A stretch of 64,000 bases of DNA from Halicephalobus mephisto (GCA_009193035.1 SWDT01000211.1:496001-560000); one strand, 5' to 3'. Numbered from the stretch's first letter, positions 1 through 12,500 are shown. Program-made: numbers and translations. The notes: generated by a model from the letters alone, not told the origin.

Positions 1-1
1 C

Positions 2-106
2 ACACCAGATTCGATTTCAGCATTCGAGCTCGAAAAAGCAGATCAAATTCATCGCGCCTTCCTTGATTCTTCTCGCCAAGGGGAAGATCTCCGTTTACCG
101 AGTTAG
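2..106 (+). CDS. Possible 3' end of a gene cut by the left edge
   Basis: A reading frame is open from base 2 to a TAG at 104-106, ending in ...LEKADQIHRAFLDSSR and a short tail. The amino-acid mix (alternating charged and hydrophobic residues) looks coding, and the bases after the stop lose that character. A TTTCAG at 15-20 could instead be an acceptor, in which case the exon starts at 21. Too short to assign to a family. Nothing else supports it. Confidence 0.25.
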   Translation, partial: TPDSISAFELEKADQIHRAFLDSSRQGEDLRLPS

Positions 107-767
107 TTCGGAAGACACGTGTAAGTTTCCAGTCCCGACAGACGCACATGAAATCTGAAGCCGACCATCGGTGGCCACGCAAGGAAGCTATTCGTTTGCA
201 ATTTGAGTCCATTTCATCGAAACCTAATATCCTGCAACACGATGGGATGAACACACTCCCGACCAAGTCACCTTAAATTTTATGATACATTGATATTTCA
301 TTATTGAAGCGAAAATATCTTACTGACAAACTCTTTAACAAACAGCACTGAAGCATCACCACGAAGAGCAACAGAAGTAGAAGAATGAAGATCCAAAATT
401 AAAAAAGAATAAGGTACGTGTATCTGTTGAATTTATTTTGAAATATTCCCGCCAAAAATAATTAGGATATTTGTCAAGGAATTTGGCAAAACGCCCACAA
501 TAAACCTTATTGATGACAGACTTGCAAACAATAGAAAATCAAAAAATGAAAGGCTTGGCGTTGTGTTCCTAAATTTCTTAATTCAAGTGACAAAGTTTGC
601 TTTCTCGTTATCCATTAGCCTTCCTTGTTTTATGTTCTTCCTTGGCATAATTTTAAACGTTTTGATTTTATTATTGGGTGTACATTGATATTGTCGTGCA
701 TTTCTTGGCAAAATATCTGAAAATCGTGGTTTTCATATATAAAACTGATAGTTTTTCAGCATCCACC
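107..767. other. Intergenic region and NDUFA5 promoter side
   Basis: No gene seen. The last part, up to the TTTTTCAG at about 752-759, is probably the outron or a 5' UTR intron of the NDUFA5 gene, because that acceptor lies eight bases before its start codon. Confidence 0.4.
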
Positions 768-1322
768 ATGCTGGCTCGAACATTGAAACAACTCCCTGTA
801 GTTGACGCTCATCGGGTTGTTGCTGCTCGATCCATGTACAATAATCCCTATATTTTCCGATTCAAGAAAAAGAACGAAGTTTCTCCAGATTTCCACAAGA
901 AGGTAGTTATGATTTTACGTACGAAAATTTGAATCACATCTTTTACAGACTACTGGATTGACGGGACTTTTCGTCAACGAACATCCTCACCACACTCTGA
1001 AAATCGTCTATGGACGTATCTTACGTGCTCTTCAACAGATTCCAGCAACTGCTGCGTACCGTCGTTACACCGAGGAAGTCATCAACCAGCGATTGAGTTT
1101 GGTTGAAAATGTAAGTGGAGAAAACTGTTCCTATTCGAAGTACTTTTTCAGGAGTCTGATATCCAGAAACTAGAGGATAAAATTGGCATGGGCCAGATTG
1201 AAGAAGTTATTGAGCAAGCTGAATACGAACTCCAGACTGTTCGTGCCATCATCGACAGCAAGGCGTGGGAACCTCTGGTAGAGGCTCCACCAAAGAATCA
1301 ATGGCGTTGGCCCGTTGCTTAG
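768..1322 (+). CDS. NADH dehydrogenase 1 alpha subcomplex subunit 5 (complex I)
   Basis: Accessory subunit of mitochondrial complex I, located in the matrix arm. Three exons: 768-902, 949-1110 and 1152-1322. The introns are 46 and 41 nt, both GT...CAG and both phase 0. The product is 155 residues. It has an ETC_C1_NDUFA5-type body: TGLTGLFVNEHPHHTLKIVY, then a helical stretch with YRRYTEEVINQR, and a C-terminus ending WEPLVEAPPKNQWRWPVA; the W-P-rich end is typical of the family. The worm product is longer than the ~116-residue mammalian one because of an N-terminal extension (ARTLKQLPVVDAHRVVAARS) that could be a mitochondrial presequence. ATG 768 follows a TTTTTCAG acceptor by eight bases, which suggests trans-splicing. 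An ACTTTATT stretch lies about 45 bp after the stop. Confidence 0.93.
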
Positions 1323-1384
1323 GCTTTGAGACCTAGATGTTTAGTAATTGTATGAACTCCAAAATGAAGAACTTTATTCAAATG

Positions 1385-2462
1385 TTATTCACTGTTCCGA
1401 TTTGCTATTTTCAGAGTAGTTCGGAGTTTTACAGGAGGCAACTCTGCCCCTCTTTGTAGTTCAAATGCCTGAGGAGCTGGGATAGGAGAGGTGTCCTGTT
1501 GACACTGTTTTTTAGTACATTCATATATGCACGGGATCACAGTGCATTCGAAATGGACGAATTCAGAACTCGAGAACTGAAAGCCGTAAATATAGGCGTA
1601 GATATGCTTAGTTGCGTTCTTCTGAGGGACACTGGAGAATACTGGGACATCCACGGCTCTCGGGAGACCAACAGCACAGCCATTGGAGTCTATTACGTTG
1701 ATTGAAGCATCTGGATTATCCGTTCCATCGGAAGCAGTGCAGTTGTGAACAAAGAGATCATAAATTGCTGGAAAATAGACGGTAATTTATTTTTCTAGGA
1801 AGAGAACTCACAAGTGTCCCGCAAATGAGCATCTAAGGTAAGTCTTTGGCCGATGGTGGATTGATTGGTAACTTTGCCAAATAATCCATGGCCTTCCACC
1901 AGTTGTAGTCCGAGTTGTGGAGAATCTCCTCCGGTCCCAAACACAGTCATGGACTCTATGTTCCTGAAATATGTCTATTATCGATAAATATTTCCAGAAA
2001 TTAAACTAACGTAAGTTTTATGGGATCCATCGACGGAGCAGCTAAGGTAATTAGTATGTCGGATGAGCTGTGGACACATTTAACTCGAAGTGCGAAAGCC
2101 TCTTCTGTCAAAACGACCGGATCCGGACTTATAACCAAACTTACAGCATGTTCAGTGTTTTCTGGATTATATGAAAGTCCACAAGCTCCATTATCCACCG
2201 GCATTCCCATAGCAGCAGTTGTAGTCACATTTTCCAAGGGAATCACGACCAACAAATATCTCCCTCCATTCCCCTGCCATCTACAGTCCTGGTCGTTATA
2301 CTTCTTTTCCGCAAAGACAATTCCATCAAAAGGTTCATTAAAGACCAAGTTGATGATAATCTTGTCAGTAGTACATATCACTTCTCTTCCTTCCAACAAC
2401 TTAGTGAATACAGGACGAACAGATATATTCAAAAGGAAGAAACAGAATATCCTCGAAATCAT
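1385..2462 (-). CDS. ZP-domain protein, cuticlin-like
   Basis: Secreted zona-pellucida-domain protein, a class that polymerises in the nematode cuticle. Three exons on the minus strand, 2462-2011, 1963-1812 and 1767-1385, in consistent phase, giving 328 residues. The start MISRIFCFFLLNISVRPVF is a signal peptide. The ZP-N half follows, from EVICTTDKIIINLVFNEPF to FALRVKC. The ZP-C half holds VHNCTASDG, SNGCAVG and the YGFQFSSSEFVHFECTV block followed by PCIYECTKKQC. Odd feature: the protein ends about 35 residues after the last cysteine, with no transmembrane segment and no obvious furin-type site, whereas most cuticlin-like proteins carry both. Either the gene has a further exon not visible here or this is an unanchored form. 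The stop lies 62 bp from the convergent NDUFA5 gene. Confidence 0.85.
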
Positions 2463-2814
2463 GGAATCGAAAGACTCAATCCTTACCTAGAACAAAAAAT
2501 CAGAACTTTCCATCCATCTCGCGTCCAGAAACTTGGTCACATCTTTGTGCGTGGCCTCAATCGGCGAGTTTTCTTCAAAGAAAAAGTAGGTACTGAGAGT
2601 CGCCGCCGTCGTCCTTCATAATTGCCTCGAAATTCGCCCACTGAAGTCACCTCCAGAAGATATGTCATAAATGTGTTACGAAATTATTGGGTTTATTTTA
2701 TTTGAGATAAGTGAATATCCCGATACAATAAAGGCTAACAAGATAAAAGTACCGGAATAGCTTCACAAACCCGTCACTCCTTTCAATCCAGTAATCTGGA
2801 GTATTCTTTAATAA
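2463..2814. other. Gap between ZP gene start and NADK2 stop
   Basis: Holds the upstream side of the ZP gene and, on the minus strand, the 3' end of the NADK2 gene (stop at 2815). The last ~150 bases are AT-rich UTR-like sequence. A plus-strand frame open to a TAA near 2639 is noted among the rejected items. Confidence 0.3.
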
Positions 2815-4404
2815 TCAGTGTTTTAATATGACCGTTTGCAGAGCATCTTGTGGAATTAACTCAAGTACAACCTCTGTTCCTTGGTTAAATGGAATTGAGG
2901 TAGATCCGTCCAGAACCAAATGAGCATGACTACAGCGAGATTTGACTTTGATTTTCTGTGCAAATCCTCTGGGAGTAGTTTTTGGAAATGTTGCATTGAA
3001 AACAGGATCTCGAACACTAAAGGCCATTTCTGAAATCATGGAATTAAAACCACTCAAGATAAGGATCAACCTACTATGAGCACTCGGTTCAAAGATGAGT
3101 TGTCGATTAAATCGATTGCAAATCTCTTCGACGACCTTGTCATTAATTTCATCATTAGATTTGAAACCCATACCGCCCATAATGTCTATGATTTCTCCAA
3201 CCGTCTGTTCATTGAGGCGATTAATGTTATAGTGCCAAGATGTGGATCCCGTACCAGTACAAACAGTCATACCACTGCTTTTCTGTTTCAACATCGGACC
3301 ATTATCAATCTGGACTTCGTAGTAGCTGACACGGGCCGCGTGACTTTCGCCAATAAACACTTCATTCAATGCTAACATTGGCTCCACTGGTGGTTCTAAT
3401 TCCTCGGATTCGTCATCGGAGAAGAAGTTACAGGCCTTAGACTCTCGACTTCTTTTCCCAGAACGAGACGACACAGGAGGAGGAGAATCACTCTCGCCTG
3501 CCTTGGTTATTGTTACTCGAATTCGTTGTCGCTGAGTCCAGTAGAAGTTGCCGTTAAGGAACTGTCTGATCACTTCATCTGGAGGTCTTCGTAATTTCCC
3601 AGTTAGACACAGATGGCCTTCAGAACCAACGGGATCAGAATTAATGCCGATAACAGGAGTTGCATTGCGAACCTTACTAGCAGCAGTTAAAAATGTCCCG
3701 TCACCACCAGCAGAAATAATCAAATCACCCCATAATGCAAGATCTTTAGTGTAATCTGCCCTTGTTGCAACTTTGACCTCTATATTATCTTTCCTAAAAT
3801 CACTATTTGATTTTCGCAACACTCTGCGAATACTTACTTTAATTCACGAACAATAGCGTCAATATAGGACGTTTGCATTTCATGTTTACGCTTCAACTCC
3901 AAAAAATTCGTTCCCCGAATTTTCAATCGATGAAGAAACGCGGGATCATGAGCTTGTGAAATATCGAATCTCGCTTTATGCAGCTCGTATTGTAGACGAG
4001 TAGTTTTTGAGACTATCAGGACCCTTTTTGGAGCAAATTCGCCATGCTAAAAATTGAAAGAATGCAACCTGATAAGAAAAAAAACAAACCTTCCGAGTCA
4101 AGCCTAAAGTACAATCATATTCATCTTGAGCAATCGGCAAGGGAATAGAAACAGGATTCTCATCCACCACTAATCCCATGGAAGACTCTTTCAGCGATTG
4201 GGTACTACTAGCCGCTTGACTACTTTTGGATACCGACTGTCCAATTTTGACACAATAATAGGAAGAAAGCGGTCTAGATCTGAAGCACGGTAATACTTCT
4301 TCTGGAATAAGTCGTGAAAGAATTGCCCGATAATAACCAAAATATATGGAACGGCTTAACGAGGCCAAGTTCTGTTGAAGGATCAAGCGAAGTGTAGTCG
4401 TTGG
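2815..4404 (-). CDS. NADK2: Mitochondrial NAD kinase 2 (5' end incomplete)
   Basis: Phosphorylates NAD to NADP in mitochondria. Exons on the minus strand: 4404-4090, 4046-3838, 3793-3075 and 3029-2815, with introns of 43, 44 and 45 nt and consistent phase. Landmarks: RVLIVSKTTRLQYE, SAGGDGTFLTAASKV (the GGDG nucleotide-binding motif), INSDPVGSEGHLCL, LNEVFIGESHAARVSYYE, KQKSSGMTVCTGTGSTSW, and after the last intron HKMAFSVRDPVF, which matches the EPxxxKMxFSIREP block of NADK2. A Ser-rich acidic loop (RSGKRSRESKACNFFSDDE) interrupts the catalytic domain where human NADK2 also has an insert. The 5' end is missing: the first exon here opens at an ATTTCAG acceptor with TTLRLILQQNLASLSRS, which looks like part of a targeting peptide, and has no ATG before the conserved region. 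The initiating exon must lie upstream of 4405. Confidence 0.92.
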
Positions 4405-6210
4405 CTGAAATTTACATAGTTAAAGCGAAATGTTGGAAGTTTTTTATTCGACAAAAGGCAAGAACAATGGTTATGGAGAGTAAGAATCAGAGTGCTAAGC
4501 AACAGTGAACTACACCATCTGATTTTCAGTCACCGTTCTATGCAGTCAGAATTGTCAAGAATTATTTCTCAACAGCAGAAAAGCTTATTTCTTCTCACAG
4601 CTGGGGCTGGTCTCTATGAACACAAAGTACAGAAAGTGTATTTGTCATCAAAATAAATTTAAAGCAACAAAAGAAGCACAAATTCGAAAAACATAACAGA
4701 TCACGTAATCCAGAAAGAAGTAGAATGCTGAGATGACCATCAACACTTTGCGTATTTTATAAGGGATCATCAAAGACAAATATCGCCCGCGCAAACATTC
4801 CTCGCGCGCTCAAGATTCCGAAAAAGTGTAAAATTTACTCAGCAACAGTATATTAACAAAAGTGAACACGGAAAATGAATTCTTTGTGCTTCAATGGAAA
4901 CGCACGATTCAACAGGCGGAAAGGCAGAACCAAGATTCTGATAAGAAAAAACTGAACGATAGACAGCACAAACACGTGAATTTGTTACGTCTCATATGGA
5001 GATAGATCTAATTTTCTTGATCTGACGCCAGCCATAGCTGGTTTTAGTGAATGTCGGGGAAGACGAGAATAAATCCCAGCCGCAGATAAGAGAAATCCAA
5101 ACTCCTGTAATAAATATCCTCCCTCCATGACCGGGTCCTAAGTGATACAAATGCGAAGAGCAACCACTCGCCAATCATACGGGTTGTGAAACACTAAAAG
5201 ACCACAGTCGGAGGTCTCAACACTGAATTCCACTGCACCGAGACGACGATGCTCTGCGATAGTGGACAAGCCCACAGGCGGAAGAACCATTCTTTCACAA
5301 AGTATCGTGCAAATAGAACGAATAAAAATTTGCGATTGTTGAGACAAAGATTACTAAGGAGTCTGAACGAAAACTCACCACGACGTTCATGAGCAAGAAC
5401 GCCCGAGATTCGGCGATTGCCAATCCACATAGACTAGCAGATGGCACAACGAGAACCTTCAACAATGATCTACCAAACCTGAAAAACTTGTCATTAACAA
5501 CTCTCAAGACAATACATTAGTACACGGAATAATCACCCTAGTTTGGCTTTGAAGTGTTTGTGATACTCAAATTAAAGAGGGAAGTGTCTTTGAGTAGTGT
5601 TAAGAGTCAGGGTAAAATGAAAAAGTTGTACATATAAATCTTAGTTATCGTAATTCAAGCACCAGCAATGGTTGATGAGGAAACAACGAAATTACAGCAA
5701 TTGGAATGGACAATATTTCAGTAACCCTATTTTAATAAAACTAATATTATTAGAGTAGGATAAACGAAATAAAGCCAAGTAAACATAAGTTCAAAAAAAG
5801 ATTTATATATGAAAACGGAAAAAGTAATTTATTATAGAGAATGAGAAAGTTGTACAAACATCACTGGATAGTAATATTACAACTTCAATGCATACGTAAC
5901 ATTAGACCTCGAGATAATGAGGAAAAAATCATCCAGTTCACGAGGAAGCCGCGAAAGCGGGAAGTCGACGGAGAAAGGGTCCCGACACGCTCGCAGGCAA
6001 ATTCAAGATCGATGAACGGAAGACCAGAAATCAAAACTATTCACTTGACTGATACTCTTTTCCATTTTTGAATCTTTATTAATGCCAGTTATTTTTCCCA
6101 TATTGTTTTATTTAGTGTAATTGTTCATAGTCAAATCCTTTCTTGATTTGTTGAGAGATTTTATCGTTATTCGATATATGAAGTAATTAATTTCTCGTTT
6201 TCAGTCTGTC
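4405..6210. other. 1.8-kb region without a confident gene
   Basis: It should contain the first exon of NADK2 (minus strand) and the promoter or 5' UTR of the V-ATPase C gene (plus strand; TTTTCAG at 6198-6204). On the minus strand, 5478-5379 looks like an exon: TTTTTCAG acceptor, an open frame reading LLKVLVVPSASLCGLAIAES and FLLMNV, then GTGAGT. It weakly recalls the membrane segments of sideroflexins, but no continuation with sideroflexin motifs could be assembled, so no gene is called. A GC-rich patch at about 5945-6010 is unexplained. Confidence 0.3.
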
Positions 6211-7544
6211 ATGACTACCAACAGCTCAGCTCAAGAATTCTGGATTGTATCGGCTCCTGGTGACAAGACTCCCCAAGAAACCTTCGACAAACTCAACGGT
6301 GCCACTGGAAGCCTCTCTGTCAACAGCAAGTTCAACATTCCGGACTTGAAAGTCGGAACTCTTGATCAACTGATTGGATTGTCCGACGATTTATCCAAGT
6401 TGGATACTGCCGCCGAAGCGTAAGCTTTTATCTTACATTTGAGGGTTATGATCAATCTTTCTAGAACCACGAGAAAGCTAGTTCAGTACTTTGGCGAAGT
6501 TCTGGAGGAACGTGAGAAGCTCGAAGAAAACTTGAGGATTGGGAACCGTGACCCGAAGACCTACTTAACCAAATTCCAATGGGACAGTGCTAAATATCCA
6601 TTGAAGCAGTCTCTGAAGGTCTTAAGCGAGATTATTGGGAAACAAATTACTCAAATCGACAACGACTTCAAGACAAAGGCTGCCCACTACAATATTTTGA
6701 AAAACACTCTTGCTTCTATTGACCGTAAATCAACGTGGGTTACTTGTATGATTTAACCTACGATAGCTTTGCATTTTCAGAGGGTCATTGGTAACGAAGG
6801 ACTTGGGGGATATTGTTAAGGCCGAAGATTTTGTGTTAAATTCCGAGTACTTACAAACTATCGTCGTGGTCGTCCCGAAGCTGTCCATCAAGGAGTGGGA
6901 GCAAAAATACACGACTTATGCAGACATGGTTGTTCCTGGGTCCGCGAAACGAATCACGGAAGATGGTGATCATGCTTTGTATACTGTAACAATCTTCAAG
7001 AAGGTGTTTGACGAATACAAGAATAACTGCCGTGATAACAAGTTCGTTTGGGTTTACTTCACCTATTCACTGATATTTTCAGGATTATTGTTCGAGATTT
7101 TGTTTATGATGAACAATCTTTGAAGGCTGGGAAGAATGAACGCGACAAGATTCTCCAGGAGAAGCAGAGGCAATACGCCCAACTTGTTCGATGGTTGAAG
7201 ATCAACTTTGGCGAAATTTACGTTGCTTATATCCATGTGAAAGCTCTCCGTGCTTTCGTCGAATCTGTCCTGCGATATGGATTGCCAGTAAATTTCCAAG
7301 CAGTCATCATGGAACCGAATAAGGGAGCCACGAAGAAACTGCGAGTTGAGCTCAATAAGCTTTACTCTCATTTGGATGGCTCAGCATCTGGTCCAATTGA
7401 TGTAAGTTCTAATCTCGCTCTCTCATCATAGTTTTGATCTTCCAGACATTCGAGGATGCGCCAACACTTGTCTCTCTGGGGGTCACCGATTACTACCCCT
7501 ACGTATTTTTCAAGCTCACAATTGATTTTATGGAACGTCATTAA
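6211..7544 (+). CDS. vha-11: V-type proton ATPase subunit C
   Basis: Subunit C of the peripheral stalk (V1 sector) that couples V1 to Vo and governs reversible assembly. Five exons: 6211-6419, 6465-6734, 6781-7041, 7083-7401 and 7446-7544, all in consistent phase, for 385 residues, the usual length of the family. Diagnostic stretches: [20 protein letters not shown] near the N-terminus, [32 protein letters not shown] across the third intron, [39 protein letters not shown], and the C-terminal [17 protein letters not shown]. The start ATG is seven bases after a TTTTCAG acceptor. The third intron uses GTTCGT as donor, chosen because it preserves the frame and the conserved NK-IIVRDF junction. The symbol is the C. 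elegans name for the single subunit-C gene. Confidence 0.95.
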
Positions 7545-9527
7545 CACTCTGAAGGTCGATTGTAACAACAGTAGCTGTTGATAACGTTTCAAATATTCAT
7601 TTCGACGATATGTAACATTCCAAGAAAAAGGTTAGATTTGATATATAAATAATTATTTCGTAAGAGAGTTTGAGAAAACTTAATTGAATTAGTAGGGACC
7701 AAGGAACATGCTGGTACATTGAGTAAAATGGGCCATATTTCCCGAATAATATGACAATTATCCAATCCCATTCACTTTCAGCCAATACTCAAGTTCATTT
7801 CTATTAAACTTTCCTTTAGTCATTCGTTTAGGGAATTGATTTTGTAAATATTAAAAATCAACCTTAATTACGCAAAACAAAGAATGCAGTTTATCATTAT
7901 GAATTTAAACATACCAAAACGTTAAAAGAACTGCAATATGTAGTCACTGTAGTTTCTCTAAAAAGTTTATACTTATTTTGTTTGTTTTTTTGGCCCTTTT
8001 TGTAGAACTTGGCGTATCAAATGTTCTTCTATGACATTGCTTCGGATGGTTTCTATCAGAAGAAGGTTGAGTTTTGAGGAATTAGAAGGTCTCGTATTCT
8101 ACTCAAGCTAAAGTATAGATCACAAGAGATTTTGGAGAATATACCCTGTTTCGAAAACGTTTTATATGGGGATATTTAAATTTCACTCAATGTATCAAGT
8201 GCAAAAATGCCAGTCTTAGTTGTTAAAAACAAAAAAGTATATCTAACCAGACATTAACCCAACATAGTTAATTAGTCTAACCTAACTATAAAAGAAATTC
8301 AGTTTACGAATTTTCATCCTCTTGTAACTCATTCAAGTAACGTATAGTTCAGTGCTTTAATAGAGTGGTTCCGATTTGAAACCATATATAAATGAAAATA
8401 ATGTAAAGTAATAATTCATCCTATTGATAGACATGAAATATAAAACACAAAATTTATTAAGTAGTAATAATCTGTTGTCATTTTTGTTGATTTCAAGTTC
8501 ACTGATCCGAGTGGAAAGTATTTCTCTTAAGGATTTGCATTCTGAGTTGCTTGGAATTAAATAAGATGGAATGTGATTTAATAATAAAAATACGAATAAA
8601 AACATTTTTAGTAACGTAATTTACAATTATCTGCACCTTTTTTCTTCTTTTTCGTCTTATTCCTTTTCATCCAGATTTATATTCTACATGAACTCAAAAA
8701 GGGCCCTTTTTATTTTCGTTACCCAGAAACTTCCAACTTTTTCATCTCCGATAGATAGCATACATACTATTCAACTTATCAAATATATTATAAACATAAG
8801 TTTTGCACTTTTTGAACAAGATATATACCGGAGTACAGGAGATTTTTGAAGATTCTCAAAATTAGTCAATTATCATGAAGTTTAATGGAAAAATATTGAA
8901 AAAGAATTAGAAATCAACGATAAGGAAATCTCTAGAATTAACTAATTTGGTATAGAATGTGAGTGGTCAGTATCATAGCTTAATAGGTCTAGTTGTTATA
9001 ATGAACAGCCTCATTTTATCAATTTTTATTGATTATGCATGAGGTTTTTAGAGTCGAATTGCGAATTAATTTTTAAATTAATGCCATGTATTAAACAGGA
9101 ATTTTCAGGAATGTTGTATATGGTCGGAATTAAACCATCTGTCAAAAGTACTGTTGTTACAGTTCATCTTACGAGTGTATATTGTGTCTAACCTATATTT
9201 CACTTTGATATATTTGCCGTTGCAGGTGGTTATTTTTATGTAGGTGTGCCCCTTAAAGTATAGTATAGACTGTTGCAACAACATTCCTCGCAGTCAATTG
9301 TGATAATAGCTTCTAGTTTATCCTCCGAGTTGTGGACATAGAGTAATTTGATAATAAAGAGAGATATTTAAACTATTTATTTATCCATTAGATAAATACC
9401 AGTGATGAGAATACCAGAAAATGAAGGAATAAGGACTCAGCCCTTGGGAAAATGATATCGATGTTCTTAGAAAACTTACGCACAATTAAACTAATCACAT
9501 GAAAAGAATTCGGAAAGATGGATGGGA
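7545..9527. other. 2-kb AT-rich intergenic region
   Basis: No confident gene. A minus-strand frame at 8605-8357 begins with an ATG and a hydrophobic leader (FLFVFLLLNHIPSYLIPSNS) and could encode an 82-residue secreted peptide; nothing else supports it. A plus-strand TTTTTGTAG at about 8000-8008 precedes 22 open codons ending in TGA, without a partner exon. Confidence 0.3.
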
Positions 9528-12500
9528 TCAGAGAAGAGCCAAATACATTAAAGGACATTCTGCAATGGTCCCTCGCTCGTTGCGGACTTTTACGCGGTCT
9601 TCACGCATCGAGTTTGGTTGAGCAAAGACCACTTGGTCTCTATATAATCGGATTCTGCTCTCAATGAGGTTGACATTCTGACAGAGTTTCATAGGCTGTT
9701 CTCCTGGAATTATTGGAGCCACACATGTTTTGGGGAATGTCAAGAGGGTATTCGTTCTGTCGTTAATCTTTATTCCATGAAGCCAGTCGGGATCCCCGTT
9801 GTCCACGATCATGAGCCTTTCTCCCAGGAATAAACAGCATTCGTTGTGACAGTACTCATGAGTGACGACGTGGGTGGGGACAGTAGTTGGTTGTGAAGGA
9901 AGTCTGCGAGGAGATGGTCCTGCAGGAGAGACACTTCGTTCCCAATCTGAAGTTTCTCCAGAAGTCGCGAATCCACGGGCGTGACGAAGGGGTTTACTTT
10001 CTAAAAGAGCTTCAATGAAGGGAGATTGCTGTGACTCAGAAACTTACTGAATGGGGATCTCATGGTGTTGCTGACAGGAGGAGGCATCTCCGCACAATCA
10101 AGGGATAGAGACTTCATCTGCTTATTCAGTTTAGGAGCTCGTCGACGAACAGGTAAACCTGCAAAGGAAAACTTCAGAAAAGTCAAAAAGAAAATTAAAT
10201 GCTTTATATGAATGCAAAAGAATAACGAAGGAGCCAGTGGGGGCAGAAGCAGGTGTTTTGATTATTTCGACTTTTCAACTCTTACCAAGCGGAAAATCAT
10301 TCATCTTTATATCGAAATATCCAAAATACACTAACGAAACAGAAATGGACAAATTTCGTAAACAATTTTAGGGAAAATAGGGTTTTGGAAACTTGAAATT
10401 CATATTCGTCTTTGACCGAACAAAGGATATTAGGTGTCGATTATGCGGAAAACTATGTTCTTGGCGCCTACGTTTTATGCAAGCGAAAAATTGCTCGATT
10501 CCGTTTTGAGACCAAGGAAAAAGTTAATTTACATTTGCTAACCTTTCACGTATTTTGGAGTAGTAGTTGGAATAAACAAAAACATGAAACTTACCATTGG
10601 TCGTTGATGCCACAGGAGGCATGCCAGGGTGGTCCAACATAGGAGTAGACCCCAGGAGCTGATTTCGACTTCCACTGGTCTCTGCATACCCCGAATCCTG
10701 AAGGGAGACCTGAGACAAGTTCCGAGGACTCGGGGTCGCAGAGTCAAAGTTATGAGCAGAAGACCCTCTTCTGCTGTTGTTGGAGCTACCGTATCTTCCA
10801 GTTGCTTGTTTTAAAGCCAGATACACAGGGTCAACGACTTCAGGTTCTGTAAATATTTATTTTTATTTCATTCTTATTCACTTTTATTTTTAAGTGAAAG
10901 TGTATCAAAGACCATTTCTTTCTTAATTAATTCGATAATGCCCAAGGGTCCGGATTTTTGCTTTTTACTAAAATGTTGGATTAGCGGTTTCCAGCCATAG
11001 TTGGTCTCAAAAAACAAGAAAAATTCCTCAGAAAACAAAAATTCCATTTCCGCATTTGTTCGAAAACCGTGAAATCAAAAATGAATGAGATTCTGAGTGC
11101 AGAAATTTCTTTAACATATTTTCATCGAGAAATTTCTTTTATCCAAATGCAGCCAAATTTCTAAGGATAATTAAATGGTAGTTTTGCATATTTTGGTTCT
11201 TATTAAAATTCATATTTTTGGAAACGAATATTCCCCAAACTTGTTTCGGCCAACTTCAAGTGGCATCCGGAAACGGAATATCTTAAAAATGCCTACTGGT
11301 CTCTCTTTCTAAATGGCGAATAGCTAATAAATCAGTATATGCCAACGAGGAAGTTTTCTACCAAGTATCAGTTGACAAATCATTAAAGCTTTAAAAATTG
11401 GCTTCGTTTTGTTTTTCAAAAATAACCAACCATCATGACGTGAAGGAGTACTTTCGTTTGAGTGGAGTTCATTGTGACGCTGAAAACGGAACGCTAAGTC
11501 TGATTGAGGATGTCTTTGGAGGATGCGTTTCTCTGAAGCTCTAGGTAGTTTGCGAGTTCCTAAAGGTGAATTATTCTTGCTACTGAAAATAGTGGTCTGT
11601 GGAGGAGTTCCAGGAGAAAAATGATGAGGCAAGTGGTGGTACATCCTCGCTGACGGTGAAGACAGAGGCCCACTACTATGTCTCACAGACGAAGCCAATT
11701 CTGAGAACTTGTTATGTTTCTCAAAGAAGGTCAATACAGGTTGAGAAGGCACATGCTTCAGATTCAGACTTTCGGATTCCAAATCCGGCTTTCCATAGAA
11801 CATTAAAGAAGGTTGTGAATTACGATGACCGCTGGAGGCCTGCTTTTGAGGCAAAGTCGGCATTCCCATTATTGAAGCGAATGTTAGATGTGGGTGGCTG
11901 AGTCTATGACCTCTAGTAGATTGAAAGTCCTCTCGAGGAGAAATTGTTTCGAAATCATGAGGAAATTCTGGTAAATATCCACAAGCAAGGTCATGGACTG
12001 GTTGGGTGTGTCCCGGGGAACCAAATCCGACAAAGTGTTGCAGACTCGTTCTCCTAGTCATCTTAAGATAATCCATATATAATACTAAGTATAGGACTTT
12101 CCACGAAAACACATGGAACCGTCACCTGAAGGGCTTCTAGGATTTCCTTTTTTGGATGGGTTCGTTTTATCCCAAGTAACAATGTCCACAAACATAGATG
12201 CCTAGAGCTCTTTCTAGTATAGATAACTCGCCCCGCCTTTAATCTAATCAGTAATTCACAAATGAAAAGATTCAAAAAGTGACAAATATAAAATTTCAGA
12301 AAAAGATTGATTCCATATTTTCAAAGGAAAATATGAAATGAAATTTCCACAAAATAAAAAATTAGCAGTTTGTAAAGGACAGAACAGGAAAGAAGCATGG
12401 ATGGCCGTAGGGCAGTTTCTTTCCGATGAAATCCAAGTGGGCTGATAGAATTCTCAGAGTTCAATTTTAAACTCAGGGGAAAGTGATTACAACTACCAAA

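Noticed and set aside
2340..2639. Long plus-strand frame without ATG ending RRVFFKEKVGTESRRRRPS-stop
   Set aside because: Most of it is antisense to the ZP exon, there is no start codon or acceptor, and the part beyond the ZP gene matches nothing I recognise.
8009..8079. Possible extra exon (NLAYQMFFYDIASDG) after the V-ATPase C gene
   Set aside because: The V-ATPase protein is already complete at 7544 with its conserved end; no partner exon or homologue found.
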